Source: Cucumis sativus
Taxonomy: Eukaryota; Streptophyta; Magnoliopsida; Cucurbitales; Cucurbitaceae
DNA: 64,000 bases
Reading direction: 5' to 3'
Assembly: GCF_000004075.3 (NCBI RefSeq)
Contig: NC_026659.2
Coordinates: 29,716,272-29,780,271 of the forward strand
This document shows positions 1 through 10,893 of this stretch, piece by piece (position 1 is the first letter of the stretch; each line of letters starts with the position of its first letter). The notes under the pieces are model-generated. The model saw only the letters and a list, made by a program, of their open reading frames with translations. It did not search any database and was not told the DNA's origin. Made by a program: the position numbers and the translations under genes.

Positions 1-138
1 CAAAAAAAAAAGGAAAAAAAAAAGGCTAATTTCTCAATCAAATTGCTCCCACAAATTTAGACCGGAAAAAAGCACCAATTTCATTTAATCAACTCGAATC
101 AATTCGATTAAACAGCAAAAGAACGTAGCCCTAGATTC

Positions 139-159
139 TATATATATATATATATATAT
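139..159. repeat. (TA)n microsatellite
   Basis: About ten TA units lie inside intron 1 of the CREG-like gene. Confidence 0.85.
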
Positions 160-220
160 CAAGAAAGAACGAACTAAAATGAATCAGAAACAGTGGGTGA
201 CTCATAGATGAAGATCATAC

Positions 221-402
221 CTCAAGATTCCCCATGAATTCTGAGAAACCAACCAACGAGCAGTGGACGCAGCATTATCCGGGTCGGGTTTTGAAACGAA
301 GATCAACCGACCCAGAACAAAATTCTGCAATCCCACAAAAGAAAATGCCAAATACACAAAAAACAGATAGTGAAACAGACCACAGAAGATACCACTTGCC
401 AT
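221..402 (-). CDS. CREG-like protein, first exon (partial gene)
   Basis: This is the start of a minus-strand gene that continues beyond the left edge. The ATG is at 402 and the exon runs 60 codons plus 2 bases to a good donor (CTTGAG|GTATG) at 221/220, so 1-220 is intron 1. The peptide opens with a long hydrophobic stretch (residues 1-31), a likely signal peptide or anchor. It then reads KPDPDNAASTARWLVSQNSW, which I recognise from memory as the N-terminal motif of plant CREG1-like proteins, a secreted family with a pyridoxamine 5'-phosphate oxidase fold. The catalytic or ligand role of these proteins in plants is not settled. The gene marks the left border of the protease cluster. The motif match is strong, but only one exon is visible. 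Confidence 0.72.
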
Positions 403-1889
403 CTTCAGGTAAAAAGAATAAGAAATCGTATTAAACGGGTGTGGATTGGGAAAAACGAAGATGATGATAAAGCAAAGAACCCAAATCCCAAATTGAATTT
501 ATAGTCGAAACCCAATTATCAGCTAGCGGATTTGAGGTCATATCAAGATCAAACTCTGATCGAGCGATCGAGCAAAGATGAGTGTAGAAAGCATATAGAC
601 TAAGTTGGACTGTTTGGGGGGGAGATGCTGAATTTTCGGGCCCCGTAGCGTAGATTACTAAAGTTTAATTATACGACACTTAATCCTTGATTTAGAAGTT
701 GGTTTAAAATGTAATTTACTTTTATCATCTTGAGGATTTGTATCTATTCAACACTTTATCATCACTCAATCCTTCCAAATTTCCATCATCTCTCAATTTG
801 AATTCAATTTAGTCTATAAATTTTAAAATGTTACAATTTTATCGTTCACATTCAAAATTTGATATCAATTTAGTTCTTAGATTTCAATATTTACATGGCT
901 ATAATTTTCATTTTTCATTAAATATTTTTTTTGTTGTCGGTTAATAAATTTAAAATAATTAAATGAATTATAATTAATTAAATTTAATTATTTTTATCGC
1001 TTTTGAAATTAAAGTTAAGAGTTTTACTCCATAATTACTTTAAATTAATTAATTTAATAAAAAAATAAGTTAATTAAAATGTAAAATATTGAATTATAGG
1101 AATCAAACTCAAACAAAACTCAAATTTTAAAATAGATTTGTAACATTTTGATAGTTAGTGTTAAATTGAAAACAAAAACAAAAACATAAAAACTAAATGT
1201 ATAATATTTTGAAACTTATAAGACGAAATAAAAACTAGATCAAAATCGAGGGACTAAAAAAGTATTTTTTTTTTCATTAGTTTTAGTTAAAATATCATTT
1301 GATTCAAGTTTGTTTGATCTTTGTTAGGGGTAGTTTCAAATGTCTAATTTTAATTAGTTCATTTTCAAAAAAATAATATTAAATTTAGTTTCTAATGTTA
1401 AAATTTATCAAAATTAGTTTAATAATAATTATAATTTTTTTTACAAGGGAATTATAATTAGTAAATATGTTCTCAACATTTAGAGTGAAATTGTAACTAA
1501 ATTTAAGAGAAATAAAGGGAGGGATTACATATAATATATTTTTGAAAGTACATAGATTAAAATTAGAAATTTGAAAATACTTATAAAATCGAAAAAATCT
1601 CAAAGTACATAGACCAAAATGATATTCAAAGTACAAAAATCAAAATGATATTCTAATTAACTCGACTCATAAATTTAGTTGGTATATTTTTTTGTGGGTA
1701 GAAAATATTGATGCTAGACAAACATATATTCAATAACTATTCACATCGATAATATTTTTATAAGTAGAAAAATTAGAAAATTTGTTTAGATTAGTAATGA
1801 AGTTTTTTCTTTTTTTCTTTTACTATTAGATAAAAAAAAATAATTACAGATTCAAATGTAATGGACGTAGAGAATTTATGTGAATTAAT
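403..1889. other. Spacer with the CREG-like promoter
   Basis: Positions 403 to about 620 should hold the 5' leader and promoter of the CREG-like gene and are less AT-rich than what follows. From about 660 to 1890 the DNA is very AT-rich, with many in-frame stops on both strands. I see no gene, RNA or clear transposon end there. Confidence 0.5.
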
Positions 1890-3772
1890 GTAAATAACAT
1901 AAATGTGAAGTATTGAAGAAAAGATTGAAAAGATTGTAGCATGTAAAAGAAAAGCAAAATAAAACTTGTATTTACATTCTTAATTAATAAAATAATTGTA
2001 TATAGGATCCTAACTTTGAGAAAAGAACATAAAAATGCAGAAAATTTAATATAATAAAAGTGGTTATATTCCTTGAAACAATGCATCTTTTCATATAGGA
2101 AAGTAAATTGAATGATATGTGAAAACAACAAAATAAAAACTGTTGGATATATTATTTATACTTACATTAACAAATTCAAAGTAGTGGTTAATTTACTTAA
2201 AATAGCACAATTTTGGCTAAATAAGTTAACAAAATCTCAGTAAGTGAATAATCTCATATATATATATATAAACGTATTTTATCTATCTTTAATGGTAGAA
2301 TATTTATTTACACATATGTTAATTATTTATAACCCACTACACTATTATTATATTTTACTTAAATGAGAGAGATTTTATTTCTCTTTTACAAGAATATCTC
2401 TCAACTAAATTTAGGTAATTTTTATTTTAAAAAAGGTATGGTTTTATAAAAAAAAAAAAAAAAAAACAAACAAACAAACAAAGAAAATAAATGTAATTTA
2501 TTTACCCCACACAAGGAAAGAGTAGTTTTTAACAAATTCCAAGCAAAATTTCTCTTTAAAAAACCCTAAAATTCTTCTCCTTCCATGTCAATACAATTTC
2601 TAAACTTTTTTTTAGCAATGGCGTTCAAGTCTCTCCAACTGCTCTTCCTTATTCTCGCTTCCATTGCATCTCATGTAATCTCCAAACACAATTCAATTTT
2701 ATCTCCTCGACGTCTGTATGGATGTCGTAAAGACGACAATGTAGAAGGAATCCATAGCATTAAAAAATACCTTCAACGTTATGGTTACTTATCACACAAC
2801 ACGAGTACTGATTCCAATATCATTGAACTTAACAGTAACAAGTTCGACGATTCCCTAGAATCTGCCATTAGATTATACCAGAAATGGTCTCACCTCAATG
2901 TAAGTGGGATTATCGACCAAGAAACATTAGATCAAATGTTCCAACCACGCTGTGGAGTACCAGATGTCTTCAAATTTAACTCAAGTAAGAATCTTGAGGA
3001 TGATCTTGAAATGTCATCTCATTACGCTTTATTCCCAAACAACGAAAAATGGCCAGATTACAAACGTCACCTAACCTACATGTTTACCAACAATTTTCCA
3101 ATTGACTTTGTGCCATCAATGACTGAGGCTATGGCTCGATGGGCAGCCCAGTCACTATTCACATTCTCAGAAGCTTCGGATGCCCAAAGTGCTGACATTA
3201 ATATCAGCTTTCAGGTAAAGGATCATGCAGATGGGTTTGCTTTTGATGGACCTGGAGGAGTTGTGGGTCATGCTTTTGCACCAACTGATGGGAGATTGCA
3301 CTTAGATGGCGATGATACTTGGTCGGCAGGGTTGGAAGAGAAGAAGGTTAATGTGATGAATGCGGCACTTCATGAGCTTGGGCATGTTCTTGGTCTTGCC
3401 CATAGCACCCTTCCACAAGCTGTCATGTGGCCCTATATTGAATCCAATGCTTTAAAGAACTTGAATGATGATGATATTGCTGGAATTCATGCTTTGTACC
3501 CTTAAAAACACTCGTCTTTAGTTAGATACACATCTTGGACTGTGTTCCTATTTAATATATGCAACTCACTAAAGAGATTTATTTTTCTAAGAAAATACAA
3601 TTTCTTTTAATATTTTGTTTCCTTTGTTAATGGAATTTGGATTGTAATTGAGTATTACTCTATCTCGTGCAGTTTTAAAATTAACACAGCTAAAAGTATG
3701 CTTTTTTCATATTTATCTTTCTCTCTGTGTCATGTGAAAGGCCACATTATTGTAGCGGGATGAAAATATAGT
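1890..3772 (+). repeat. Inverted segmental duplication, left copy
   Basis: This block, holding the first MMP gene with its upstream and downstream flanks, matches the reverse complement of about 48968-50925. The upstream match covers the stretch around the word for TTAATTAAGAATGTAAA. The downstream match ends near the shared GGCCACATTATTGTAGC(G)GG at about 3745 (reverse complement near 48990). The edges were placed by eye and may be off by tens of bases. Confidence 0.75.
2618..3505 (+). CDS. Matrix metalloproteinase, clade A copy 1
   Basis: This 295-residue secreted zinc endopeptidase (M10A, plant MMP) should cleave extracellular proteins in the apoplast after loss of its propeptide. Residues 1-22 form a signal peptide. 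The propeptide has the PG-binding-like repeat (about 33-108) and an intact cysteine switch PRCGVPD at 110-116. Structural-zinc ligands are His203, Asp205, His218 and His228. The active site HELGHVLGLAHS is at 252-263 and the Met-turn Met270. An upstream in-frame ATG at 2585 is rejected because the paralogues have untranslated leader there and start at the equivalent of 2618. There is no intron and no GPI-type tail. By hand count it differs from the gene at 49240-50127 at about 24 of 295 residues. Cys36 in the propeptide is an extra cysteine shared by clade A. Confidence 0.93.
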   Translation: MAFKSLQLLFLILASIASHVISKHNSILSPRRLYGCRKDDNVEGIHSIKKYLQRYGYLSHNTSTDSNIIELNSNKFDDSLESAIRLYQKWSHLNVSGIIDQETLDQMFQPRCGVPDVFKFNSSKNLEDDLEMSSHYALFPNNEKWPDYKRHLTYMFTNNFPIDFVPSMTEAMARWAAQSLFTFSEASDAQSADINISFQVKDHADGFAFDGPGGVVGHAFAPTDGRLHLDGDDTWSAGLEEKKVNVMNAALHELGHVLGLAHSTLPQAVMWPYIESNALKNLNDDDIAGIHALYP

Positions 3773-4079
3773 ACTGTATTGTATTAAAGCGGAGCAATTG
3801 AGTTATGTTCATATATATATATATTGTCACTTTTTAACAAGTTTTTTATTCAAAATTTTAAAAGTTGGGTTCAATATATACATAATTTTTCAACTTTATG
3901 TTGTTGTCTCACTTTTATCATTTTTCTTTATTCTAAATTTAGTGTTTTAGTAATGTAGCGTTAAAAACTAGTTGAACCATTATCCTTTTGTGAGTTTGAA
4001 AACAATTATGTAAAACTGCTATAAACAAAACCAAAATTTTCAAATATCTATTGGATTAAAATTAGTTAACTCTTCTATC
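3506..4079. other. 3' flank of clade A copy 1 and spacer
   Basis: Up to about 3772 this is duplicated 3' flank, with probable polyadenylation region. The rest, to about 4080, is AT-rich with no recognisable gene. Confidence 0.5.
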
Positions 4080-4400
4080 ACAGTATGGAGCTCATATGAC
4101 TTGAAGAAATGATAGAACTTTCAACGACAAAAAGAAATCCCCTACAAAACTTTGGGAAGATAACAAAGTTGTCATCAGATTATGAACGACTAGATCTAAA
4201 AGTTTCTCTAGCTATTCTGTTGACACTATAGCCTTGAATATCAATGCCTTTGTCTAATTTTATTAGGTATTTGGACTTATCTTTAACCCTTTTTGTTTCT
4301 TTCATGCTTTTATGTAATTATCTTCTTTATATCATTGAAGCGGGATGATGAGAATGTTAATGGTGCATCTACTGATCCAATCGTTTTTTTTTATAAAAAA
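4080..4400 (+). mobile_element. LINE 3' fragment
   Basis: This is a 5'-truncated LINE piece. It shares with the other copies in this window the terminal series 'cttgaatatcaatgcctttg', then 'ATGATGAGAATG...GGTGCATCTACTGATCC', followed by a T/A-rich end. No intact reading frame remains. It lies in plus orientation between clade A copy 1 and the truncated clade B copy. Confidence 0.6.
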
Positions 4401-4429
4401 GTTAATTTTTTCAACAAAATACTTAGTAA

Positions 4430-5354
4430 CATTTTTTTTTGTCAATACTGATTATGGCATTACTATACAATATATATTTCTCTAGAAAGATCTCTATCAA
4501 CTTAGTTAATATTAAAGGTTACCATATCTAATTTTTTTAATGAAAAAAAAGGTTACCAACTTTAATTATTTTCTTTTACAAAAAAAATAATTATTTTCTC
4601 CCATTCACAGAATGGTTAGAGAAAATACTCTCTTAGCTTTCTGCATAATACAAACAAATTATTATCATATTTAGATTTGGTGTAAAACACAGGGACTAAA
4701 ATATAAAAGTTACCAACTTTAATTATTTTCTTTTCCGAAAAAAAATATTTTTTTCTTCTAATTTATTACAGAATGATTAGAAAAAATCTTCTCATGGCTC
4801 TCTACTTAATACAAATTCTTACCATAGTTTTACATTTGGTGTAAATAAGGAAATAAAATATAAACGTACAGATAACCAAATAATTAATTGGTTAAATATT
4901 TACAAAAATAATTCAAGACTGTTTAATATATTTAAATTATTTATCAAAGATTTATATTTATTTCACTTGATTTTATTTAAAATCAGCTCAGGATTATCAT
5001 TTAACTAAAAGTATTTGTGTAGTAAAAAACTGAAAATTTCCAATTATTGAATAATTAATTATATTGAATTTTCACTAAAGGAAAAAGGTGGGTTTTCCAA
5101 TTATTCAAAATATGAGAATATTTAGAATGGAAGAATTTACAACGGCTCATAACAAAATTTTACTATATGATGTTTACTTTCCATTCTCTTCAATTTATGT
5201 AAATTTTCCTTCAAAATATGGCCAAGCAAAAGCAATAGCTTCACTTCTTGTCTTTGTTTTTTCATGCAATTTTGTCTTTATAAAGGTTCCCAAAGTCTAA
5301 ACTCATCTTCACACTTCACATACTAATTTTCCTTTTCATATTTCTAGCTTGACA
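4430..5354 (+). promoter_or_regulatory. Duplicated upstream block, clade B copy 1
   Basis: This non-coding block recurs upstream of the clade B genes at about 10080-10893 and, shortened, at 16200-16660. Shared words include 'AACTTAGTTAATAT' and 'ACAGAATGATTAGA' with ATTATTTTCTTTTCC tracts. A TATAAA box at 5279-5284 lies about 70 bases before the ATG at 5355; the other two copies read TTTAAAAA at that place. The block gives the truncated gene a complete-looking promoter. Confidence 0.6.
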
Positions 5355-5564
5355 ATGGCTTCTAAGTTATGTCTCCAACTCTTCCTACTTTTGGCCTTCG
5401 TTACACCTCATTTGACCTTGGCTCGTCTTCTTCACAACCACAAACCTTCTCCATTTCTATTTCCCAAGCATCTTATAGGGAGTAGTAAAAACGATAGCAT
5501 CGTGGAAGGAATTCATAAAGTCAAGGCTTACCTTCAACGTTTTACTTTTTTAGAAGTGAAGTAA
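5355..5564 (+). pseudogene. Truncated MMP, clade B (propeptide fragment only)
   Basis: The first 62 or so codons match the clade B genes at 10894 and 16661 almost exactly: the signal peptide MASKLCLQLFLLLAFVTPHL, then the start of the propeptide up to KVKAYLQRF. Homology stops near 5541 and the frame closes after a short unrelated tail, giving a 69-residue peptide. No cysteine switch, zinc site or Met-turn is present, so it cannot be a protease. The frame and promoter are clean, so a short secreted peptide is possible, but a 3'-truncated pseudogene is the simpler reading. About 0.4 kb of unrelated AT-rich DNA and then a solo LTR follow. Confidence 0.85.
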
Positions 5565-5974
5565 TTTTTTTAGAAGTTTTACTTTAGCTTTGTAAATGAT
5601 CAAATTCTCGCGTACTAAGAAAAAAAAAGTAGTAATATATATTGTAGGAGAAAGCAACGATCATTTGCATAATATTATCGTAGTTTTCTTTATGATCTCC
5701 TTTTAGTTTTGTTTAACAAAATCAAATAATTCCATTCACTTAATAAGCTACTAGATTTAATTTACGTTTTTATATTTTCTACGAAAGTAGTAATAAATTA
5801 TTTCTTAATTATATTTTTAAATTTAAGATTATGTTTAATAAATTGATAATACAACCATTATGTCTCAATCATGTTATGTTTTCTTTATTCTAAATTTAGT
5901 ATTATAGAAATTTATTAGACACCACATTTTGAAAGTTTAATGAAATAATAGAATATATAATTATATCGACTTCA
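5565..5974. other. Spacer
   Basis: AT-rich DNA between the truncated MMP and the solo LTR. It has no homology to the missing MMP 3' part and no gene. Confidence 0.45.
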
Positions 5975-8007
5975 TCTGAAAGGGATAAGAACCCAAACAC
6001 AGCAGAAAGATTAACCGAACTATAAACTCAAATATTTAATTAGAAACTTAAAAGAATCAAATACGTTGAAAAAATTAATATAGAAACTAATTTTTATGGC
6101 TAAACATGTTTCAAATTACATAGAATTATAAAGAAGAGTAAGAAAAAGCACTTACTCTGGTTGACGACTCTGAATCTGCCAATCATCAAATTGGGGCACT
6201 ACCACTTATAAACCTTCATATTATTTGAGCTAGAGATCTTAGTTCGTAGGAACAAAAAAAATATGGAAAGGAAACTTTAGTTTTACACTGATAATCTTTG
6301 AGAGAATTGGCAGAGTAGAATAAACTAATCTCCACAATCATGGATTAACCACCCACGTTTCCCATTTAATTTAATTAATTAAAAATAAAAATAAATAAAT
6401 AATTTAATCTAAATTAAATAGCTTGATAATTAATTAAATCATATTTAATTAATATTTTATTTAAATATATTTAAAGAAATATATCTCTAGTTTTAATTCA
6501 ATCAATTAAATTAAATTAAATTAAATTAAGGGTTTAGGGTTAATTAAATTAAATAAACCAAATTATTAATTAATTCTTCAATTAATTAATTTTTAAATTA
6601 AATATCTTATATTTAATTTAATCTAAATTTATTCAAATATAAATTTCTTTTATAACTTAGAGTTTTAATATGTATAAGATATACTCTTAACGTATGAATT
6701 TAATTCACATTAAATTAACATTTGAATTCATTTTATTCTCTCATAAATTAATTTTGAATCATCTCTAAATATATATTTTATGTTATAATGTATCATCATA
6801 CATTATATTAATTTCCTAAGCAAATTTGAAATGATCATACATTATATTAATTTCCTAAGCAAATTTGAAATGATCATACATTATATTAATTTTCTAAGCA
6901 AATTTGAACATTTCAAATTATAACCAATATAAATAAATCTCATTACCCTTTAAGAGTTAGGAATATGACAATAGACCTACAGATTAGAAGTTGCAAAGAT
7001 ACGACGAGACTAAGTGACTAAACTCATTAACTATATTAATCAATATTCATTAACTGTGTGTACACTCCACTAAAGACTCACAATTGAACTGATTCTCTCA
7101 TTGTAGTAGATATATTTATGTGTCCACGGATATAGATCAATAACAGTAAGTTAGTTCTTTCACAAGTGTTCGTAAGTACACCAGCTAGGTCAAAGTATCG
7201 TTTTACCCCTGTAGGGTTACTTCTAGTCCTTAAATACTAGTTCCTCTAACGAACAACTTGTTTATGGTCCAACCATTAAACATAAAACCCTATCGTGTCA
7301 TAGAGAGGGTAGGATATTTTGTTCAAGTCCCAAAGACACCATTTAAGGAAATACTCATTTACTTACCCTAAAATCAGGAAGGAGTGAGTTTCATATTGTG
7401 TGATTATATTTCCAAGTCCCCACTCGATCTTGTCCCCAAAATGATAAGCATATTGAGTTGGCAAACTGGCTACTTTCACCCGTACAAATCAAATTACAAT
7501 TTCTCGTAAACAAAAGTTCATAATACACTCAAGATTAAGACTAAAGTTACCTTAGGTCATCCTAATAAAATAAAAACCAACTAACTAGTAAATGGAGTTA
7601 CATCTAATAGTTACTACTATTTTGTGGTCCGGTCTCTTATGCAAACTTATTGCATAGGATATTCTCACTAACAATGTCACCTACACTATTGCGTTGGATA
7701 ACTGCATTTGTATCAAATACAAAGTGAGCCGTATCCATAGTGTTACCAGAATGTTGTACCCAACCTTATCCCTATACTATCATTTAAGATGTATCTCAAA
7801 TATTTGACCCATGTATGTTTCTACATATTACTATTCAAAACTTATAAAACAACTTAGGAGGTTAGTTTATTAGATTTAGGTTATTAAGACAAAACTAATT
7901 ATATAATCAATAACCCTTATTGAAATGATAATAACTATAACACTCTATTAATAATGGTCAAGTATTTATATTTACTATCTACGGGTTTTAAGACATAAAA
8001 TCCAACA
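5975..8007 (-). mobile_element. Large solo LTR (candidate)
   Basis: Read on the minus strand, this 2.03 kb block starts TGTTGGATTTTATGTC and ends CTTATCCCTTTCA, so it has the TG...CA ends of an LTR. It is flanked by similar five-base words (tcatc before, ttatc after), as expected for an aged target duplication. No second LTR, primer-binding site or coding domain is seen beside it, so it looks like a solo LTR left by recombination. The family is not certain; the start resembles Copia-type LTRs. It is an old fossil. Confidence 0.55.
6796..6909. repeat. 39-bp tandem repeat, about 3 copies
   Basis: The unit starts TCATACATTATATTAATTT and ends GCAAATTTGAAATGA. It is repeated at 6796, 6835 and 6874, the last copy slightly short. 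It lies within the solo LTR. Confidence 0.9.
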
Positions 8008-8236
8008 TTATCAACATAAAATATGTAAATATTATCGGAACCATACATTATTCCTCGTGCGTTAGAAAAAAAATATATGTAAAACTACTATAAACAAAAA
8101 AAAAAAAAAATTCAAATACCCATTTGATTAAAATTATCCTAGGATATTCTTAGATTTTAAAATTCAATAAATATGTACAAATATAAGATATAGATAATTT
8201 TCTCAACAATAATCGATAACATTTTGTCAATACTTA

Positions 8237-9989
8237 GGGTGCATTTGGGGGAAGGGTTGAGTTATGGAGGGTTAGAGTTATGATAAACCTAGTGTTATGA
8301 TAAACCTAAGATTATGATAAAATGTGTTTTGGAAAAGGGTTAAGGAAAAAGTGTTACGATAAGATGTGTTTGAGGGAAGGGTTAGGTGGGTAGGGTTATA
8401 GTAGTGTTATAATAAGATATGTTTGGGGAAGGGTTACGTGGGTAGTGTTATGAAATTTTTTATTTTTTATTTTTTTAAAATTTATATTATAGATCCAATA
8501 CACAAATTTCTATACTTAATTTATTCAATCATCTTAGTTTTCATAAAATAATTTGACTAAATTTCTTTAAATACAACGCTCATTTTCAACATTTTTTTTA
8601 GTAATCCTTACTTGCAGATAAATTTTTTTATAAAAAAAATCATATTCTAAATTTAATACATAAATTTTGTATATTTAATTTATCAAATTGTCATAGTTTT
8701 CGTAAAATAATTTACCTTGATTTCTTTAAATTCAATGCTCATTTTCAACCTTTGTGCAATTCTTTTTTAAAAAACCATATTCTAGATCAATTACACGAAT
8801 TTCGTATATTTAATTTACCAAATCGTCCTAGTTTTCGTAAAAAAATTCCTTAATTTCTTTAAATACGACGTTCATTTTCAATCTTTTTTAAGTAGTCGTT
8901 AGGTGCAAATAATTTTCTTTTTTTAATTCATATTCTAAATTCAATAGCACAAATTTCATTTATTTATTTTACCAAATTGTCCGAGATTTTGTAAAATAAG
9001 TTGTCTTGATTTATTTAACTACAACGTTCATTTTCAACATTTTGTAAGCAACGTTACGTTTCAATAAATTGGTTTTTATGAATGTGACATATGATCCATA
9101 AACATGTAAATTAAAGCAAATAACTATCCAAGTTACGAAGTCCTGAAAATAGAAAAGAACAATCAAGGCTTTTACCAACCCTAGTTTTGTTTTCTCGTGA
9201 AAAATTACAATAAATCTAGTTTTAGGTTTCTGTTCAATTTATTTTAGACTACTTTTAAAATACCAACTTTAATTTTTATTGTTTTTAACGGTGGTTTATA
9301 TACTTTCAAAATATTTATTTTAGTCATTCTGCAATAATGATTAGGTAAAAAATCATGAATCTACCATCTCTATAACAAAAGATTTGTTATGTTAATCTAA
9401 CAAAACTTAATTTAATAACCAAAATAACATTATGAAAGTGACGAAATATAGACCAATCACCTCTAGGTTTGTTGAAGTTACGACCCTCACTAATTTTTAA
9501 TTTAATCAAATAGTTTTTATAGTTCGTTAATTGTTGTAATCAATTTATGATAATTTGTTAAAATTGTACCATTTTTTTATTGAATTTATATTCTTTAGAT
9601 ATTTAAGCAAATTAACAAAATACAATAAAGTTGAGATTGATATCAAAATCTTAATTTCACATTAATTCTAACATAAAGTTGATTGAAGGTAATTAAATTA
9701 AAATTTTAATCGTGTAATTTACAATAAATTATCTAATTCAAGAGTAAAGGAAGAAATTAAAATTTTAATAATTTATATAGAAACTATAAATGAGAAAAAA
9801 AATAGTATTTAAAATAAATGAATTAATTATAAATGAAGAAGTGTTGAGAAAGGGTTGGAGAAGAATTAAGAAAGGGTTGAGGAGAGGGGTTAGGGGTAAA
9901 ATTAGGGTTATGATAATCCTTCCCCCAAACAAGGGTTCGGTTACCATAACCCAACCCTTCATAACCCAACCGCTCCCCCAAACATTCCC
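8237..9989. mobile_element. Harbinger-type non-autonomous DNA transposon (1.75 kb)
   Basis: The left end reads GGGTGCATTTGGGGGAAGGG. The right end, reverse complemented, reads GGGAATGTTTGGGGGAGCGG. Both ends are flanked by TTA (8234-8236 and 9990-9992), the target duplication typical of PIF/Harbinger elements. Sub-terminal stretches repeat GGGTTATGATAA-type words in opposite orientation at the two ends. No transposase frame is present. The interior holds about four diverged tandem units (separate entry). It lies between the solo LTR and the promoter block of the gene at 10894. Confidence 0.75.
8478..9055. repeat. About 150-bp tandem repeats inside the Harbinger-type element, 4 units
   Basis: Each unit runs from 'tattctaaattcaatacacaaattt' type sequence through 'ccaaatcgtcctagttttcg' to 'caacgttcattttcaac'. 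Units start near 8478, 8640, 8776 and 8926. The same unit reappears in the related element at 24812-25985. Confidence 0.7.
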
Positions 9990-10079
9990 TTAGTGTTAAG
10001 CTACGGTGAGGTTAAATTAACGATAAATATGTACTCTTACCGAAATTAAGTTAATTTAAAAACTAAATGTGTATTTATG

Positions 10080-10893
10080 TGGGGGACATAAGATATATTA
10101 TATTACTCTAAAAAAAATCTCTATTAACTTAGTTAATATAAGAGGTTAACAACATCTAATTTTTTAATGGGAAAACAATGTAACTTTAATTATTTTCTTT
10201 TCCAAAACAAATAATTATTTTCTTTTCCAAAACAAATAATTATTTTCTCCCATTTACAAAATGATTAGAGAAAATATTCTCATAGCTTTCTAATTAATAC
10301 ATACAAATTATTAGCATATTTAAAGATTTTGAAATTAAATATAAAAGCTACCAACTTTAATTATTTTCTTTTCCAAAACAAAATAATTATTTTCTTCTAA
10401 TTTATTACAGAATGATTAGAGAAAATCTTCTCATGGCTCACTGCTTAATTCAGATTCTTACCATAATTTTAGATTTGGTGTAAATCAGAGATAAAATATA
10501 ACGTACTAATAATCAAAATAATTAATTGGTTAAATATTTACAAAATTAATTCAAGACTGTTTAGTATTTAAAAATTCCCCTTTAAATTATTTATCAGAGA
10601 TTTATATTTATTTCACTTGACTTAATTTTATTTAAATACTCAGGATTATCATTTAATTACAAATATTTCTGTAATAAAAAGCTGGAACTTTCAAATTACT
10701 GAATAATTAATTATATTGAATTTTCATTAAAGAAAAGGCTGGATTTTCCAGTTATTCAAAATATGGCCAAGAAAAAGCAATATCTTCACTCTTTGTTTTT
10801 TCATGCAATTTTATCTTTAAAAAGGTTCTCAAAGTCTGAACTCATCTTCACACTTCACGTACTGATTTTCCTTTTCATATTTCTAGCCTGACA
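10080..10893 (+). promoter_or_regulatory. Duplicated upstream block, clade B copy 2
   Basis: Homologous to 4430-5354 and to 16200-16660. A TTTAAAAA word near 10816 sits where the truncated copy has TATAAA. The leader words 'CACACTTCACGTACTGATTTTCC' (broken here) and 'TTTCTAGCCTGACAATGG' lead into the ATG. Confidence 0.6.

Noticed and set aside
2585-2617. Upstream in-frame ATG as the start of clade A copy 1
   Set aside because: The paralogues have untranslated leader here and the signal peptide begins cleanly at 2618.
6520-6545. Telomere-like TTTAGGG word
   Set aside because: Only about two imperfect copies in an AT-rich LTR; not an interstitial telomere array.
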